DNA of 64,000 bases. It comes from Planococcus citri. Its lineage: Eukaryota; Arthropoda; Insecta; Hemiptera; Pseudococcidae. Below, in pieces: positions 56,028-64,000 of the stretch. The DNA lies in contig NC_088678.1 of assembly GCF_950023065.1 (NCBI RefSeq), forward strand, positions 12,762,580 to 12,826,579. Direction: 5' to 3'. Positions within the stretch are counted from its first letter, which is position 1. Every line of letters begins with the position of its first letter. The notes under the pieces are model-generated. The model was given only the letters and a program-made list of their open reading frames with translations, was not told where the DNA came from and did not search any database. Made by a program: the position numbers and the translations under genes.

Positions 56028-57315
56028 TTAATCGTCAAGAAGAGCCCTTGGTTCATCTATTAGCTTCAGTCGAGTTGCATTTGTATATTCATTATGGAAG
56101 AATATTTTTGTTGAATTGGGTTTTACGTAGAACTTATACCCAACGAAGTTTTGATCGATGTTTTCGATGTCTCGTATGATGATTGAGCAGGTCTCGTCTG
56201 ATATATCTCGCGCTGCATTGATCAGCGTAGTATTAAAGAAGGTTAGCCGTTCGTCATTCCGTTGAACGATCGACTGAAACTCATATGGCTGTGCGTATTG
56301 GATCTTTAAGACGTTTTCGATATGCGGAAGTAAAATAAGTCGGACGATTTCGTATTTCGATTTCAGTTTTCTCAGGATCGCGTAGATTTCTTTTTTCAGG
56401 TTATCGTCGGTCATTCTACCGTCTTGAATATCAAGCCAACCGAAGCTAGTCGTACATGTCCTGTCTGTTCTGTTGTTTATTTCTAAGTATTCACGGAAGT
56501 GTTTCATATTATAGCGAATATTAACTCCTTCGACCATTTCTAGAATACATTTTTCGCCATTCTCCATAAGGGCATCACGAATTAGATACGCAACAAAACT
56601 ATCACCGAGCATCCTGCTATTGTTAAAATGGGCATACAGTTTGTCGTTCATTTGTTTGATTGATAACAGCCCTGTGACGATATATTCTGAGTGGTATTTA
56701 CCGGTAAGATATTTGGAGATGCGTCGTAACTGCCTCGATAACACCGTTGACTGTTGCACCGATTCATCTCTCTCGTTTTGAAGACAAGTCTGCTGCCGTA
56801 TTAAATCTAGATTTCGCTTTCGGGATTCCTGTAATTGACGTCGAACTCGTTCAGTTTCTTCATTCTGACGATCTTTTTCTTCTTGCAGCATCCTTTGGTA
56901 TTGCTTCCGTTCATCCCGTTCCATATCGATTATGTTGGACGACTCTATATTCTCCTCTTTGAGACATCGGATAGTGTAGTCTCGGTCACGTATTTTTATT
57001 TCTAAAAGACGAACTTGCTCCGACAGGTTGGCAATAATCTTTTCGTTTCGGTATTCAGATAGAGGAACTCTGTTGGACTGAAGGATTTTTTGTTTTCTTC
57101 TCCAGTTCGTCGATGCGTTTTTGTAGATCTTCCGCTCTCCGGTTGGCGGATTTATTTTGTTCTTTTAATTCTCCGATTATATCGGATTTTTGTCTCAGTT
57201 TGGTCTTCAGGTCGTTGATTGACCGCTCGCTGTAGGAGTTACGGTCATCGTGATACCGGTAGCTCCGAACTATTCGACCGTCTGCCACTCGAGAGATTGA
57301 TGAAACGGGACGCAT
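56028..57315 (-). CDS. ORF3 of the LTR element: coiled coil plus SGNH-like domain, one frameshift
   Basis: The frame from the ATG at 57315 encodes an N-terminal segment rich in Arg, Ser and Tyr followed by heptad-rich helices. It is shifted at an A6 run (57086-57091); with one A fewer, it continues in the frame that ends at 56028. The downstream part (56924-56028, 298 codons) has a strongly charged coiled coil in its first 60 residues. A globular domain follows with LGDSF (residues 106-110), SFGWLDIQDG (about 160-169), LILLPHIEN (196-204) and FFHNEY (275-280). The order GDS, a Gly/Asp block, a strand ending LLP, then a late His matches SGNH/GDSL hydrolase blocks I, III and V; this is pattern-based inference. 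It has no signal peptide or membrane segment, so it is not an envelope protein despite its position. A splice acceptor at 57343 may supply its mRNA. Confidence 0.7.
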
Positions 57316-57342
57316 CGTAATGAATAAAGTAGTAATTTATTT

Positions 57343-57370
57343 CTAAAACACCACCGTAAAGCAACGCAGA
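57343..57370 (-). promoter_or_regulatory. Candidate splice acceptor for ORF3 mRNA
   Basis: On the minus strand a pyrimidine/T-rich stretch (CTGCGTTGCTTTACGG...GTTTTAG) ends with AG at 57344-57343, about 27 bases before the ORF3 ATG. Branch-point-like CTGAT lies further upstream. A spliced subgenomic RNA would be analogous to env expression in other LTR elements. The donor was not located. Confidence 0.35.
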
Positions 57371-57619
57371 TCGACACTCATAGAACTGAATTTGCAATTA
57401 TTACATCAATCAGCTTTTATCGAATAGAGAACGCACGTAATGAAATTACTAGAGAATAGCCATTAAACACATCAAACACATTAACGAGAGAATGAATTTA
57501 CGACGCACTTCCTTTAGAATTCTAGAATCGGTGATTTTATCTTTTTCTTATCAGATGATTTTTGGCTTTTTGATGTTTTTGCGTTTTAGGCAGTTACTTT
57601 CGGATGAGTGACGTTTTGG

Positions 57620-60600
57620 TTAATTCCAACCTCTGACTACTCGATGGTAGTCTTCCTTGGACATTTCTTCGTGTAGCTTGTTTCTCAGAAGTTGGCGGAT
57701 TGAATTTGAAATATTTTGCTCGTGTTTAATTTTTCTAACTTCGGTGGCCTTTTTGAATAATTCGTCTTCTCCAATTTCTTTTTCGATTCGCATTAATTCT
57801 TGAGTGTAGCTGTTTTCGATCGGTATCGGCGTATTAGAAACAATCATGTTGATAGTAAGTACATTTTTCGTTGGTTTTTCTTTCGGTGGACGACCTCTCT
57901 TTTTCTTCGTTTGGATAATATTTTTTAATTGTTTCAGTTTAGATGGATTTGTCTGCTCATCATTCCAACCGAGATAATCGCTTTCAGACTCCGCATCCTG
58001 CTGTACCAATTCGAGTTTTCTCCGATCATCTATCCGCTGCTGAAAAGTTCTTTTATCAAATGGTGAGGTATATTTGACGTTATCTTCGAGCAGTTGAACC
58101 TGTTCTTTTTTCGCATAAATAGTCGTTTGGCGTAAGTTAACAAATTTTATATCGTCGTTTTCTTCTGTTTTGTAATTTCTAACTAGATAGCAATTGACAT
58201 CAACTTGTTCTTCTACTATAAATGGTCCAATGCGTTTCGGATAGAATTTACCGGCTAAAAATCTGTCAGCGTTACTATGTAGATGAGTAGAAATCATTAC
58301 TAGATCTCCTTCTTGGAGTCTCTTCTCTGGATCGTCGTTCTCGTTGAATTTTTGTTCTTGAATGATCCATAGTTCTAGCTGTTTCAATCGAATGAGTTTA
58401 TGGATTTTTTCACGCTTAGTTTCCTGAGGTAAGTTCAAGATTTCTTCGCGATCATCGCCATAGACAGCTTGCTTCGCTAATTTATCCGCTACTACGTTCG
58501 TAAAGTCATATTTATGACCTTTTGTATGAATTATTTCTACATAACGCATTCTGCTTTTTAGTTCTTTTATTTGTAAAAGAAGGTCTTTATGAGCCACTAA
58601 TTTCCTTGATGCATTTTTCCATTCATTTAGCTCGTACTCGAGTGTTTTATCGATAGTTTGTTTGGCGTATAACGAATCAGTCAAGATCTTTAATTTTCGG
58701 TGATCGGTTTTCCATAACACAGCTAATATGGTCTCTTTTATCGCGTAGAGTTCGGCCAAATTATTCGTGGGTTTTTGCTTATTTAATCGTTGAGAAATAT
58801 TATATCGGCTGGTTGGTTTAAAACAAACGCCAATTCCAGCGATAGCATCGTCGCTTCCGTTGGCTTTACATGCCCCATCAGTAGCTGCCCATAGAAATCC
58901 ACTTTTATCAATATACAACTCGCCATCGTGCATAATATCTGGTAGATTATCGAATGTAGTATATTTTTTCTCGTAGGTACTGATTTTTTCTATTGCTTTT
59001 TTTAATAGTTTATTGATGTCATGACGAAATGTTTCTATAATTTCCGGCTTCGGTGCATCCTGTGGAATGCCCCATATTTCAAATGGACTAAGACCATAAT
59101 CCGAAGGAGCCATATTGAGATTTTTTTCTACTGCTGAAACGTAATAATGCCAGTTTTCGTGAGTATAGTCTTCACTGTTACTATTTTCATTTAAATAGAT
59201 TCTCAATTGAGTGCCAATTTCACGCATGCTTCTTTCCACCGTAGATGACTGAGGATTATACGGCGATACGTATGTACATTCCACCTTCAATCGCTTACAC
59301 TCGTCTTTCCACTGATTCGATATAAACTGTGGTCCGTTGTCAGTCGTGATTCGCTTCAATTTGTGACCATGGGCTCGCATATCATCGTTGATTCGTGTTA
59401 GAATAGGTAAGACCGATTCTGTTTTCGTATCTTTAAGCGCCATTAGATATACTTTCTTGCTAAATACATCTTTAGCGACGACGATAGCACGAGGAAGACC
59501 CAGTGGATTTGGCAATTGACCATAAAGATCCACACTAACATTTTCTCCGATATCATTTGCTGTAACTTTAGCAAACTCTGGATATTTTTTTAATCCGTAA
59601 ACTTTGTTTTGTTTGCAGACAATACAGACACTCACGATAAAAGCAATATGTTTTTCAGCCGACGGATGGTAATAAGTTCTATTAAAGATGTCAATCAATT
59701 TATTTTTCCCGAGATGACCGTACCATTCGTGCAAATATTCAACAGTTTCTCTCAGCAGCGCACTTGGAAGATAAGGTAATGGATATTCTCCAGTTGTCCG
59801 ATATAGTATGCCGTAATCAGTTGTATATTTCTCTTTGATATTTTCAACGTATTTTGCTACAGCTTTCTTTCCTCTAAACTTGATTTTATCTGCAATTTGA
59901 CCGTTTAATGTGTTAATAATAGCTTTTAATTTTGGATCATCATTTTGCCATGTTGATAGATGAAAAAGCGCTTGTTCGAGATCCTGTTTTATTTGGACTC
60001 TTATTTCTAAAATATCCATTATTTCTTCGGTCCTGATCAATTCTAACGGAGGTGAGTTGAATAATTTATGGTCAGGTTTAGATATAGTATATTGGATGTT
60101 GAGGTGTTTCGTCCAAAGATACCAGCCGGCTGCTTTAACATGGAATTCAGATGCGTCTTTTATTTTTGATACTGCTGTTTTTAAACTGATTGGAACATGA
60201 ATTTCTCTACCGATGAGCCACATTCTGTTCTTTTTTAACGCATTAACGAGCGCAAATACTCGTTTTTCGATGATGGAATAATTTTTTTCGTGTGATTTCA
60301 GCGCTGATGACACGAACATAACAACATGCTTTTCTCCTTCGAGTATTTGATACAAGACTGCATTCACAGTGGATGGTTCGACGCTAATTTCTATGTAGAA
60401 TGGTTCTTCGTTATCTGGCATTTTTAACTCGAACTTTTGCTGATAAGCTTCATAAAGTTGATCGAACGCATCGGACTGTTCTTTTCCCCATACAAATGGA
60501 ACATCTTTCTTGGTAAGTTTCGTGATTGGCTCTAATATTGTCTGATAATTTTCGATGAATTTTCTATATAAGTTTGTCAGACCGGTGAATTGTTTGATAT

Positions 60601-63193
60601 TTGTGACGGTTGGTAGAATAACTCTGTTTTGGCGTTTATTGAAGAATTTATTTCTAAAACGTAGTAATTTTTCCATTTTTTGATCTTGTTTTTTCACCGA
60701 GTCTTCTCCGATAACGTGGCCAAGGAAATCGACGTTTTTCTGAAATAGTTTAGTTTTGCTCGGGTTTAGCGTCATATTCGCCTCGTTGATTCGCCGAAAT
60801 ACTTCTTCGAGCAGTTGGACGTGCTCTTCGAATGTCTCAGTTTCAATCAAGAATTCATCAACGAACATTTTCACTGGAAGGCCGTAAAACATTCTTCGTC
60901 TGCGATCAATGAATTCGCCCATAGCGACGACAGTACCAAATGGATCTACATTCCATTCCCAGATTTCACCGTCCATCTTAAATCCGGTGTACTTTTTCGA
61001 GTTTTCGTCGAGTGGATCTTGCCAGAATCCAGAGCTAAAATCGCCCGTTGATCGATAGACTTTCTTTTTACCATCATGAACCAAACGTTCCGAATTTGGT
61101 GGTTCATTGTAGTTTGGAATTAGATATTTGTTCAGTTCTTCTGGATCTAGACAGATACGAAGCGAGCCGTTGGATTTGGTACGTATTATAGTATTATTAA
61201 CATGAGTTGTATTCGATGGTCTGATAATATCGTTAATAATTAACCGGTGCATTTCAGCTTTCACTTTTTCGCGCATATGAACGCTTGGGATATAATTTCT
61301 ACCATTAAAGTTGGGGACTTTATCAACGTTGAACTTGAATACCACTGGATCACCATTGTAACGACCAATTTCGTCACGAAATATACGAGAGTGCGGATTT
61401 AAACGTTGGAAAGCGATTTGTTGTTGTTCGTTTGATAGCTGAATATTTCTATCATTTCGTAGGAGCTTTTTACGAAGAATTTCACCGGTATCTTTCGCAG
61501 GTTCGATTGGTTTAATTATTTTATCGATTAAACGTATATGAATTTTACGGATGTTGATGTACTTATCTAGAATTACGAAATCAATGTATTCTATCACGCC
61601 ACCACGTTCACATTTTGCTCTCATTGGACCAAACTCAGTATCTATATTGTTGTCTTTCATAGCATGGCGACCGATAAGAATTTTGCCTGGTAGGTTTCTC
61701 ATTACATGGAATTTTACGTTGATTTTATAGTCTTTAAATTTAAACTGTACGACGCCCATAAGGTCAAGGCATTCTTCTTCGTTACCATTGGCTACTTTAA
61801 CAATGGCAATTTGTTTTGCAGGTTCGAAAGCAACGTGATTTGGATGATTTCTATGCAGCATGAAAAGTGTGCCCTGATCAATGACGTTTGCGTCAGCACC
61901 GGAATCAAGTAAAACGACGCAGTCTTCAGTCTCAATTTTCAACGGAATAGCACTTGTATTTTGCGGATGTTTAGGTTGTTCATTCGCTTCGATTGTTTTT
62001 ATTTTATTAATTTCTATAACTTCATCAGTAATTTCTTCGATAGTTAATGCTTGTTCTTCTGCAGGATGTTGATAGAGTACTGGCTGTTGGTTGGAGTGAA
62101 CATTATATAGATTGTATGTCAACTCCATTTCATCTTCGATACTCAGATTAGCTGGTGAGTTGCAAGTGGCTACTGTTTTCATTGATGCCGAAGAGTCAAG
62201 CGATTCCTCCGATGAGATGCTATCGTCGGCATTATTATGATTTATAATGCAGTTAACGTTAATATGTTCGTGTTTTTCTATCTCAGGTTCACCGTTCGGA
62301 TGCTGCTCAGTGATTGGTTCGCAGATTTCGATTTTTTCGTCGTTGTTTTCGCATGTTTGGATAATTTTTGGTTTTCTTATTGGTGAAAGTTTTTTCTTTG
62401 ATGGCGAGAATACTTTTCTACGTAATATTGGCGGTGATTTTACACGAATTGGCGATTTTTTGAGAGTAATTCGCGCTACGGATTCAGGTACGATTTCTTC
62501 TTCTTCGGGTATTGACATAGTAGGTAGTTTATTTATTTCTATCGATGATTTTTCCTTTTCAGGTTCAGACTGGATCATATTGTATTTCTGCAATATTTCT
62601 TCGAACTGGCATCGTAATATTTTACTGTTATCATCTCTAGGTAAGAAATCATGTAATTTATTACTATAGAAGAATTTCCCTTTTATAACATTAATAACTC
62701 CAGATCTATTTGTTCTCATTCGATGCCCAGTTGTTACGATAAAATGCTTCGATAGTTCAGTGATTAGCCTGGTGTTTTTCATACGATAGATATTTTTCTT
62801 GTAAATAGATAGAATACGTAAATATCTCCGAATATGACCACGAGGTTTTTTATTGGTCGCCGGATGCAGAATCGGAAACAGAACCAAGGTTGATGAGGGT
62901 TTTTGATATTTTATTTGGTTACAGATTTTTTGAACCCAATATGCGATATAGTTTAACGGAATTCGATCATCGTTTAACTCTCCTTCTCCGAATGAAATTA
63001 CCAGCTTTTGATTGGATAGATTAAAATTTTTCAGCGTCATAAAAATATTTGCCAAGGTTGGCATACGTATACTCCCGTTACCAAGTAATAATTGAGCGAT
63101 GTTATCACCAAAATAATTTATTTTACAATTTTTTATTTCTAGTTTACATAGGTTTATTCTTGGACGGGAATACGAGTCAGGACTTAGTTTAAA
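57620..63193 (-). CDS. pol: Pol polyprotein with a second RNase H embedded in the integrase
   Basis: There are 1814 codons from the first ATG (63064); the frame is open 41 codons further to the slippery site, so expression as Gag-Pol is likely. Numbering from 63064: -33 to 165, SGNH-like region (NYFGDN, VISFGEGEL, KLHDF); 200-235, Ser-Pro basic linker; 387-389 DSG, aspartic protease; 565-790, reverse transcriptase with D675 (GDFSSGFWQ) and FVDE at 734-737; 886-965, first RNase H, where two acidic positions are Ser (894, 960) and E933 remains; 1112-1150, H-x4-H-x29-C-x2-C zinc finger; D1179, D1242, E1277, integrase core; 1390-1535, RNase H1-like domain with D1396, E1438, D1463, H1517 and D1527 all present; 1613-1615, GPF of the integrase C-terminal module; 1721-1730, AT-hook KKRGRPPKEK. 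The product would mature into protease, RT and integrase in the particle and nucleus. The order and intact frame argue for function; the FVDE motif is the main oddity in the RT. Confidence 0.93.
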   Translation of the reverse strand, partial: FKLSPDSYSRPRINLCKLEIKNCKINYFGDNIAQLLLGNGSIRMPTLANIFMTLKNFNLSNQKLVISFGEGELNDDRIPLNYIAYWVQKICNQIKYQKPSSTLVLFPILHPATNKKPRGHIRRYLRILSIYKKNIYRMKNTRLITELSKHFIVTTGHRMRTNRSGVINVIKGKFFYSNKLHDFLPRDDNSKILRCQFEEILQKYNMIQSEPEKEKSSIEINKLPTMSIPEEEEIVPESVARITLKKSPIRVKSPPILRRKVFSPSKKKLSPIRKPKIIQTCENNDEKIEICEPITEQHPNGEPEIEKHEHINVNCIINHNNADDSISSEESLDSSASMKTVATCNSPANLSIEDEMELTYNLYNVHSNQQPVLYQHPAEEQALTIEEITDEVIEINKIKTIEANEQPKHPQNTSAIPLKIETEDCVVLLDSGADANVIDQGTLFMLHRNHPNHVAFEPAKQIAIVKVANGNEEECLDLMGVVQFKFKDYKINVKFHVMRNLPGKILIGRHAMKDNNIDTEFGPMRAKCERGGVIEYIDFVILDKYINIRKIHIRLIDKIIKPIEPAKDTGEILRKKLLRNDRNIQLSNEQQQIAFQRLNPHSRIFRDEIGRYNGDPVVFKFNVDKVPNFNGRNYIPSVHMREKVKAEMHRLIINDIIRPSNTTHVNNTIIRTKSNGSLRICLDPEELNKYLIPNYNEPPNSERLVHDGKKKVYRSTGDFSSGFWQDPLDENSKKYTGFKMDGEIWEWNVDPFGTVVAMGEFIDRRRRMFYGLPVKMFVDEFLIETETFEEHVQLLEEVFRRINEANMTLNPSKTKLFQKNVDFLGHVIGEDSVKKQDQKMEKLLRFRNKFFNKRQNRVILPTVTNIKQFTGLTNLYRKFIENYQTILEPITKLTKKDVPFVWGKEQSDAFDQLYEAYQQKFELKMPDNEEPFYIEISVEPSTVNAVLYQILEGEKHVVMFVSSALKSHEKNYSIIEKRVFALVNALKKNRMWLIGREIHVPISLKTAVSKIKDASEFHVKAAGWYLWTKHLNIQYTISKPDHKLFNSPPLELIRTEEIMDILEIRVQIKQDLEQALFHLSTWQNDDPKLKAIINTLNGQIADKIKFRGKKAVAKYVENIKEKYTTDYGILYRTTGEYPLPYLPSALLRETVEYLHEWYGHLGKNKLIDIFNRTYYHPSAEKHIAFIVSVCIVCKQNKVYGLKKYPEFAKVTANDIGENVSVDLYGQLPNPLGLPRAIVVAKDVFSKKVYLMALKDTKTESVLPILTRINDDMRAHGHKLKRITTDNGPQFISNQWKDECKRLKVECTYVSPYNPQSSTVERSMREIGTQLRIYLNENSNSEDYTHENWHYYVSAVEKNLNMAPSDYGLSPFEIWGIPQDAPKPEIIETFRHDINKLLKKAIEKISTYEKKYTTFDNLPDIMHDGELYIDKSGFLWAATDGACKANGSDDAIAGIGVCFKPTSRYNISQRLNKQKPTNNLAELYAIKETILAVLWKTDHRKLKILTDSLYAKQTIDKTLEYELNEWKNASRKLVAHKDLLLQIKELKSRMRYVEIIHTKGHKYDFTNVVADKLAKQAVYGDDREEILNLPQETKREKIHKLIRLKQLELWIIQEQKFNENDDPEKRLQEGDLVMISTHLHSNADRFLAGKFYPKRIGPFIVEEQVDVNCYLVRNYKTEENDDIKFVNLRQTTIYAKKEQVQLLEDNVKYTSPFDKRTFQQRIDDRRKLELVQQDAESESDYLGWNDEQTNPSKLKQLKNIIQTKKKRGRPPKEKPTKNVLTINMIVSNTPIPIENSYTQELMRIEKEIGEDELFKKATEVRKIKHEQNISNSIRQLLRNKLHEEMSKEDYHRVVRGWN
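58460..58897 (-). other. Second RNase H domain (H1-like) within pol
   Basis: Pol residues 1390-1535 contain WAATDGACKANG, PTNNLAELYAI, LTDSLYAKQ, HTKGHKYD and VVADKLAKQA. These are the five catalytic or substrate blocks of cellular-type RNase H1 in the right order and spacing. It degrades the RNA strand of RNA:DNA hybrids. It lies after the integrase DDE core (ends about 1345) and before the GPF module (starts about 1580). Confidence 0.9.
60065..60409 (-). other. First, degenerate RNase H domain within pol
   Basis: It follows the RT directly, where Ty3/Gypsy RNase H normally is, and keeps the scaffold (VMFVSSALKSHEKNYSIIEK, NALKKNRMWLIGR). The Asp of the first strand is replaced by Ser (residue 894) and the Asp usually in the 'TDH' motif by Ser (960). 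It probably survives as a structural tether, comparable to the connection domain of retroviral RT. Confidence 0.8.
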
Positions 63194-64000
63194 GAATTCT
63201 GTTGAGCAGCTCCGGTTTGACTGCCAAATAGACCATTAGCAAACGAATTACCGGATGTTGAAGCATTTGCTTGAGGCTGTCGTTGAAATAGAGATTGGCT
63301 TGGCGGAGGATTCGAAGTAGTATTTTGTGCTTGTTGTTCCGTAGCATTTTGGCCACCATTTTGACCAGTTTGTTGTTCGGATAATGGACGTGAATCTTCG
63401 CCGTATTTGTCACCATATGGTCTGTTATCATAGTTGTCATAATTTCTATATCCGCCACGGTAGCCACCTCGATAGCCACGGCTTCTTCCACGATAACCAC
63501 CTCGATATTCTCCATTATTCCATCGACCACGATAACCACCGCGATCATCACTCGTTTTGCCATTCTCGTCTTGCATAATACCGCTACTATAATCGCGAAA
63601 CGTGCGATCGTCATTTCGCTGGTGAGTCGTTCGCTGAGGGATTTCCAATTGTTTAGCCCAGCTGGTCACGTTACAGATTTTTGAGGCAGCCAGCTGTTTC
63701 AGCGAGTTTAATTTGGCAATCAGTTGTTCGAAAGAGTTTACGTCTTCACTCGAGATTTTATATTGAAACTCCGGTGGTATTTTATCGTAAAGACTGCTTA
63801 TTGCTTCACTAGGTGATACTTTCTTCATACTCGTCAGCGTTGGGTACCATAATTCGACTCTTTCTATTACTTTCGTAATAGAGTAGTCGGTCGGCGCAGC
63901 TTCATTACTAAACGCTTCTAGAGCTGCCTTTTGACAGGCTTCATCCCAGAATACTGAGAGAAATATTCTTCGGCTATCCTGGTAGGTTCTCGCATTTTTA
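63184..64000 (-). CDS. gag: Gag, C-terminal part, with RGG/GY-rich tail (partial at window edge)
   Basis: The frame is open from the window edge (first full codon at 63999) to a TAA at 63184, at least 271 residues. The upstream part is helical and capsid-like (DEACQKAALEAF, ERVELWYPTL). The segment at 63543-63442 is a run of R-G-G-Y/R-G-Y repeats, and the end is Gln/Asn/Ser-rich. No CCHC zinc knuckle is visible; an RGG box probably takes over nucleic-acid binding. Internal ATGs, such as 63828, are not taken as the start because the frame continues upstream. The N-terminus lies beyond the window. Confidence 0.88.
   Translation of the reverse strand, partial: KNARTYQDSRRIFLSVFWDEACQKAALEAFSNEAAPTDYSITKVIERVELWYPTLTSMKKVSPSEAISSLYDKIPPEFQYKISSEDVNSFEQLIAKLNSLKQLAASKICNVTSWAKQLEIPQRTTHQRNDDRTFRDYSSGIMQDENGKTSDDRGGYRGRWNNGEYRGGYRGRSRGYRGGYRGGYRNYDNYDNRPYGDKYGEDSRPLSEQQTGQNGGQNATEQQAQNTTSNPPPSQSLFQRQPQANASTSGNSFANGLFGSQTGAAQQNSLN
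63187..63193 (-). promoter_or_regulatory. -1 ribosomal frameshift site TTTAAAC at the gag stop
   Basis: In gag frame the codons are TCT-TTA-AAC-TAA, so the heptamer T-TTA-AAC fits X-XXY-YYZ and lies directly against the TAA stop. The -1 frame from here is open and in register with pol (63187 minus 63064 is 41 codons). A downstream pseudoknot was not tested. Confidence 0.75.

Larger units (their letters stand above)
55253..64000 (-). mobile_element. Large Ty3/Gypsy-type LTR retroelement, 5' end beyond the window
   Basis: Gene order on the minus strand is gag (64000 to 63184), pol (63187 to 57620), a third ORF (57315 to 56028), a polypurine tract and a candidate 3' LTR. Gag and pol have no internal stops over about 2,080 codons, and the frameshift site is intact, so the insertion is young. 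The RT-RNaseH-integrase order and the GPF module place it with Ty3/Gypsy. The second RNase H inside the integrase, the SGNH-like regions and the RGG-type gag tail are unusual. The 5' LTR, primer-binding site and start of gag lie right of the window. Confidence 0.9.

Noticed and set aside
56028..57315. ORF3 as an envelope gene
   Set aside because: It is in the env position but has no signal peptide, no transmembrane segment and no glycoprotein-like cysteines.
62247..62669. 140-codon plus-strand frame
   Set aside because: Antisense shadow of the pol linker region.
63189..63614. 141-codon minus-strand frame overlapping gag
   Set aside because: It is a shifted-frame shadow of the RGG-rich gag tail; gag itself is open across the whole interval.

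Overview
The window reads as AT-rich nuclear DNA of an arthropod, most likely an insect. It has small spliced introns, a complete animal-type phosphofructokinase gene, several non-LTR and LTR retroelements and very many short inverted-repeat transposons. The dense palindrome AGGTACCT and the repeat style suggest a hemipteran such as a scale insect or mealybug, but nothing here proves the species. No bacterial operons, CRISPR arrays, rRNA or convincing tRNA genes were seen.

Layout. 1-325 is the end of a dispersed foldback repeat. 471-3656 (+) is an intron-less 1061-residue protein of about 21 copies of a 41-residue helical repeat, with its last repeat broken by a frameshift. 3.9-8.3 kb is repeat DNA: a large inverted repeat split by a 2.2 kb TIR element. 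8354-16585 (-) is a 16-exon 6-phosphofructokinase gene that can be assembled completely (770 residues); its 4.5 kb intron 8 holds a 2.4 kb palindrome-rich tandem array. 17-55 kb has almost no ordinary genes. It is a stack of old dispersed repeats, two decayed LINEs (32.5-34.7 kb and 42.4-45.1 kb), two giant foldback elements (27.1-29.0 kb and 48.3-49.9 kb), and a set of short hAT-like and CACTA-like elements with clean target-site duplications, some nested inside each other.

The most interesting region is 55.2-64.0 kb (-), a large, largely intact Ty3/Gypsy-type LTR retroelement that runs off the right edge. Its gag ends in an RGG/GY-rich tail. A TTTAAAC slippery heptamer directly abuts the gag stop, and the -1 frame continues without a stop into pol. 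Pol encodes, in order: an SGNH-hydrolase-like N-terminal region, protease, reverse transcriptase with FVDE in place of the usual YxDD, a first RNase H that has lost acidic residues, integrase zinc finger and catalytic core, a second complete RNase H1-like domain, the integrase GPF module, and an AT-hook. The second RNase H therefore sits inside the integrase, between core and C-terminal module. A downstream third ORF joins a coiled coil to a second SGNH-like domain with a GDS motif. I know of no standard LTR element with this layout; whether it is truly undescribed needs a database search.
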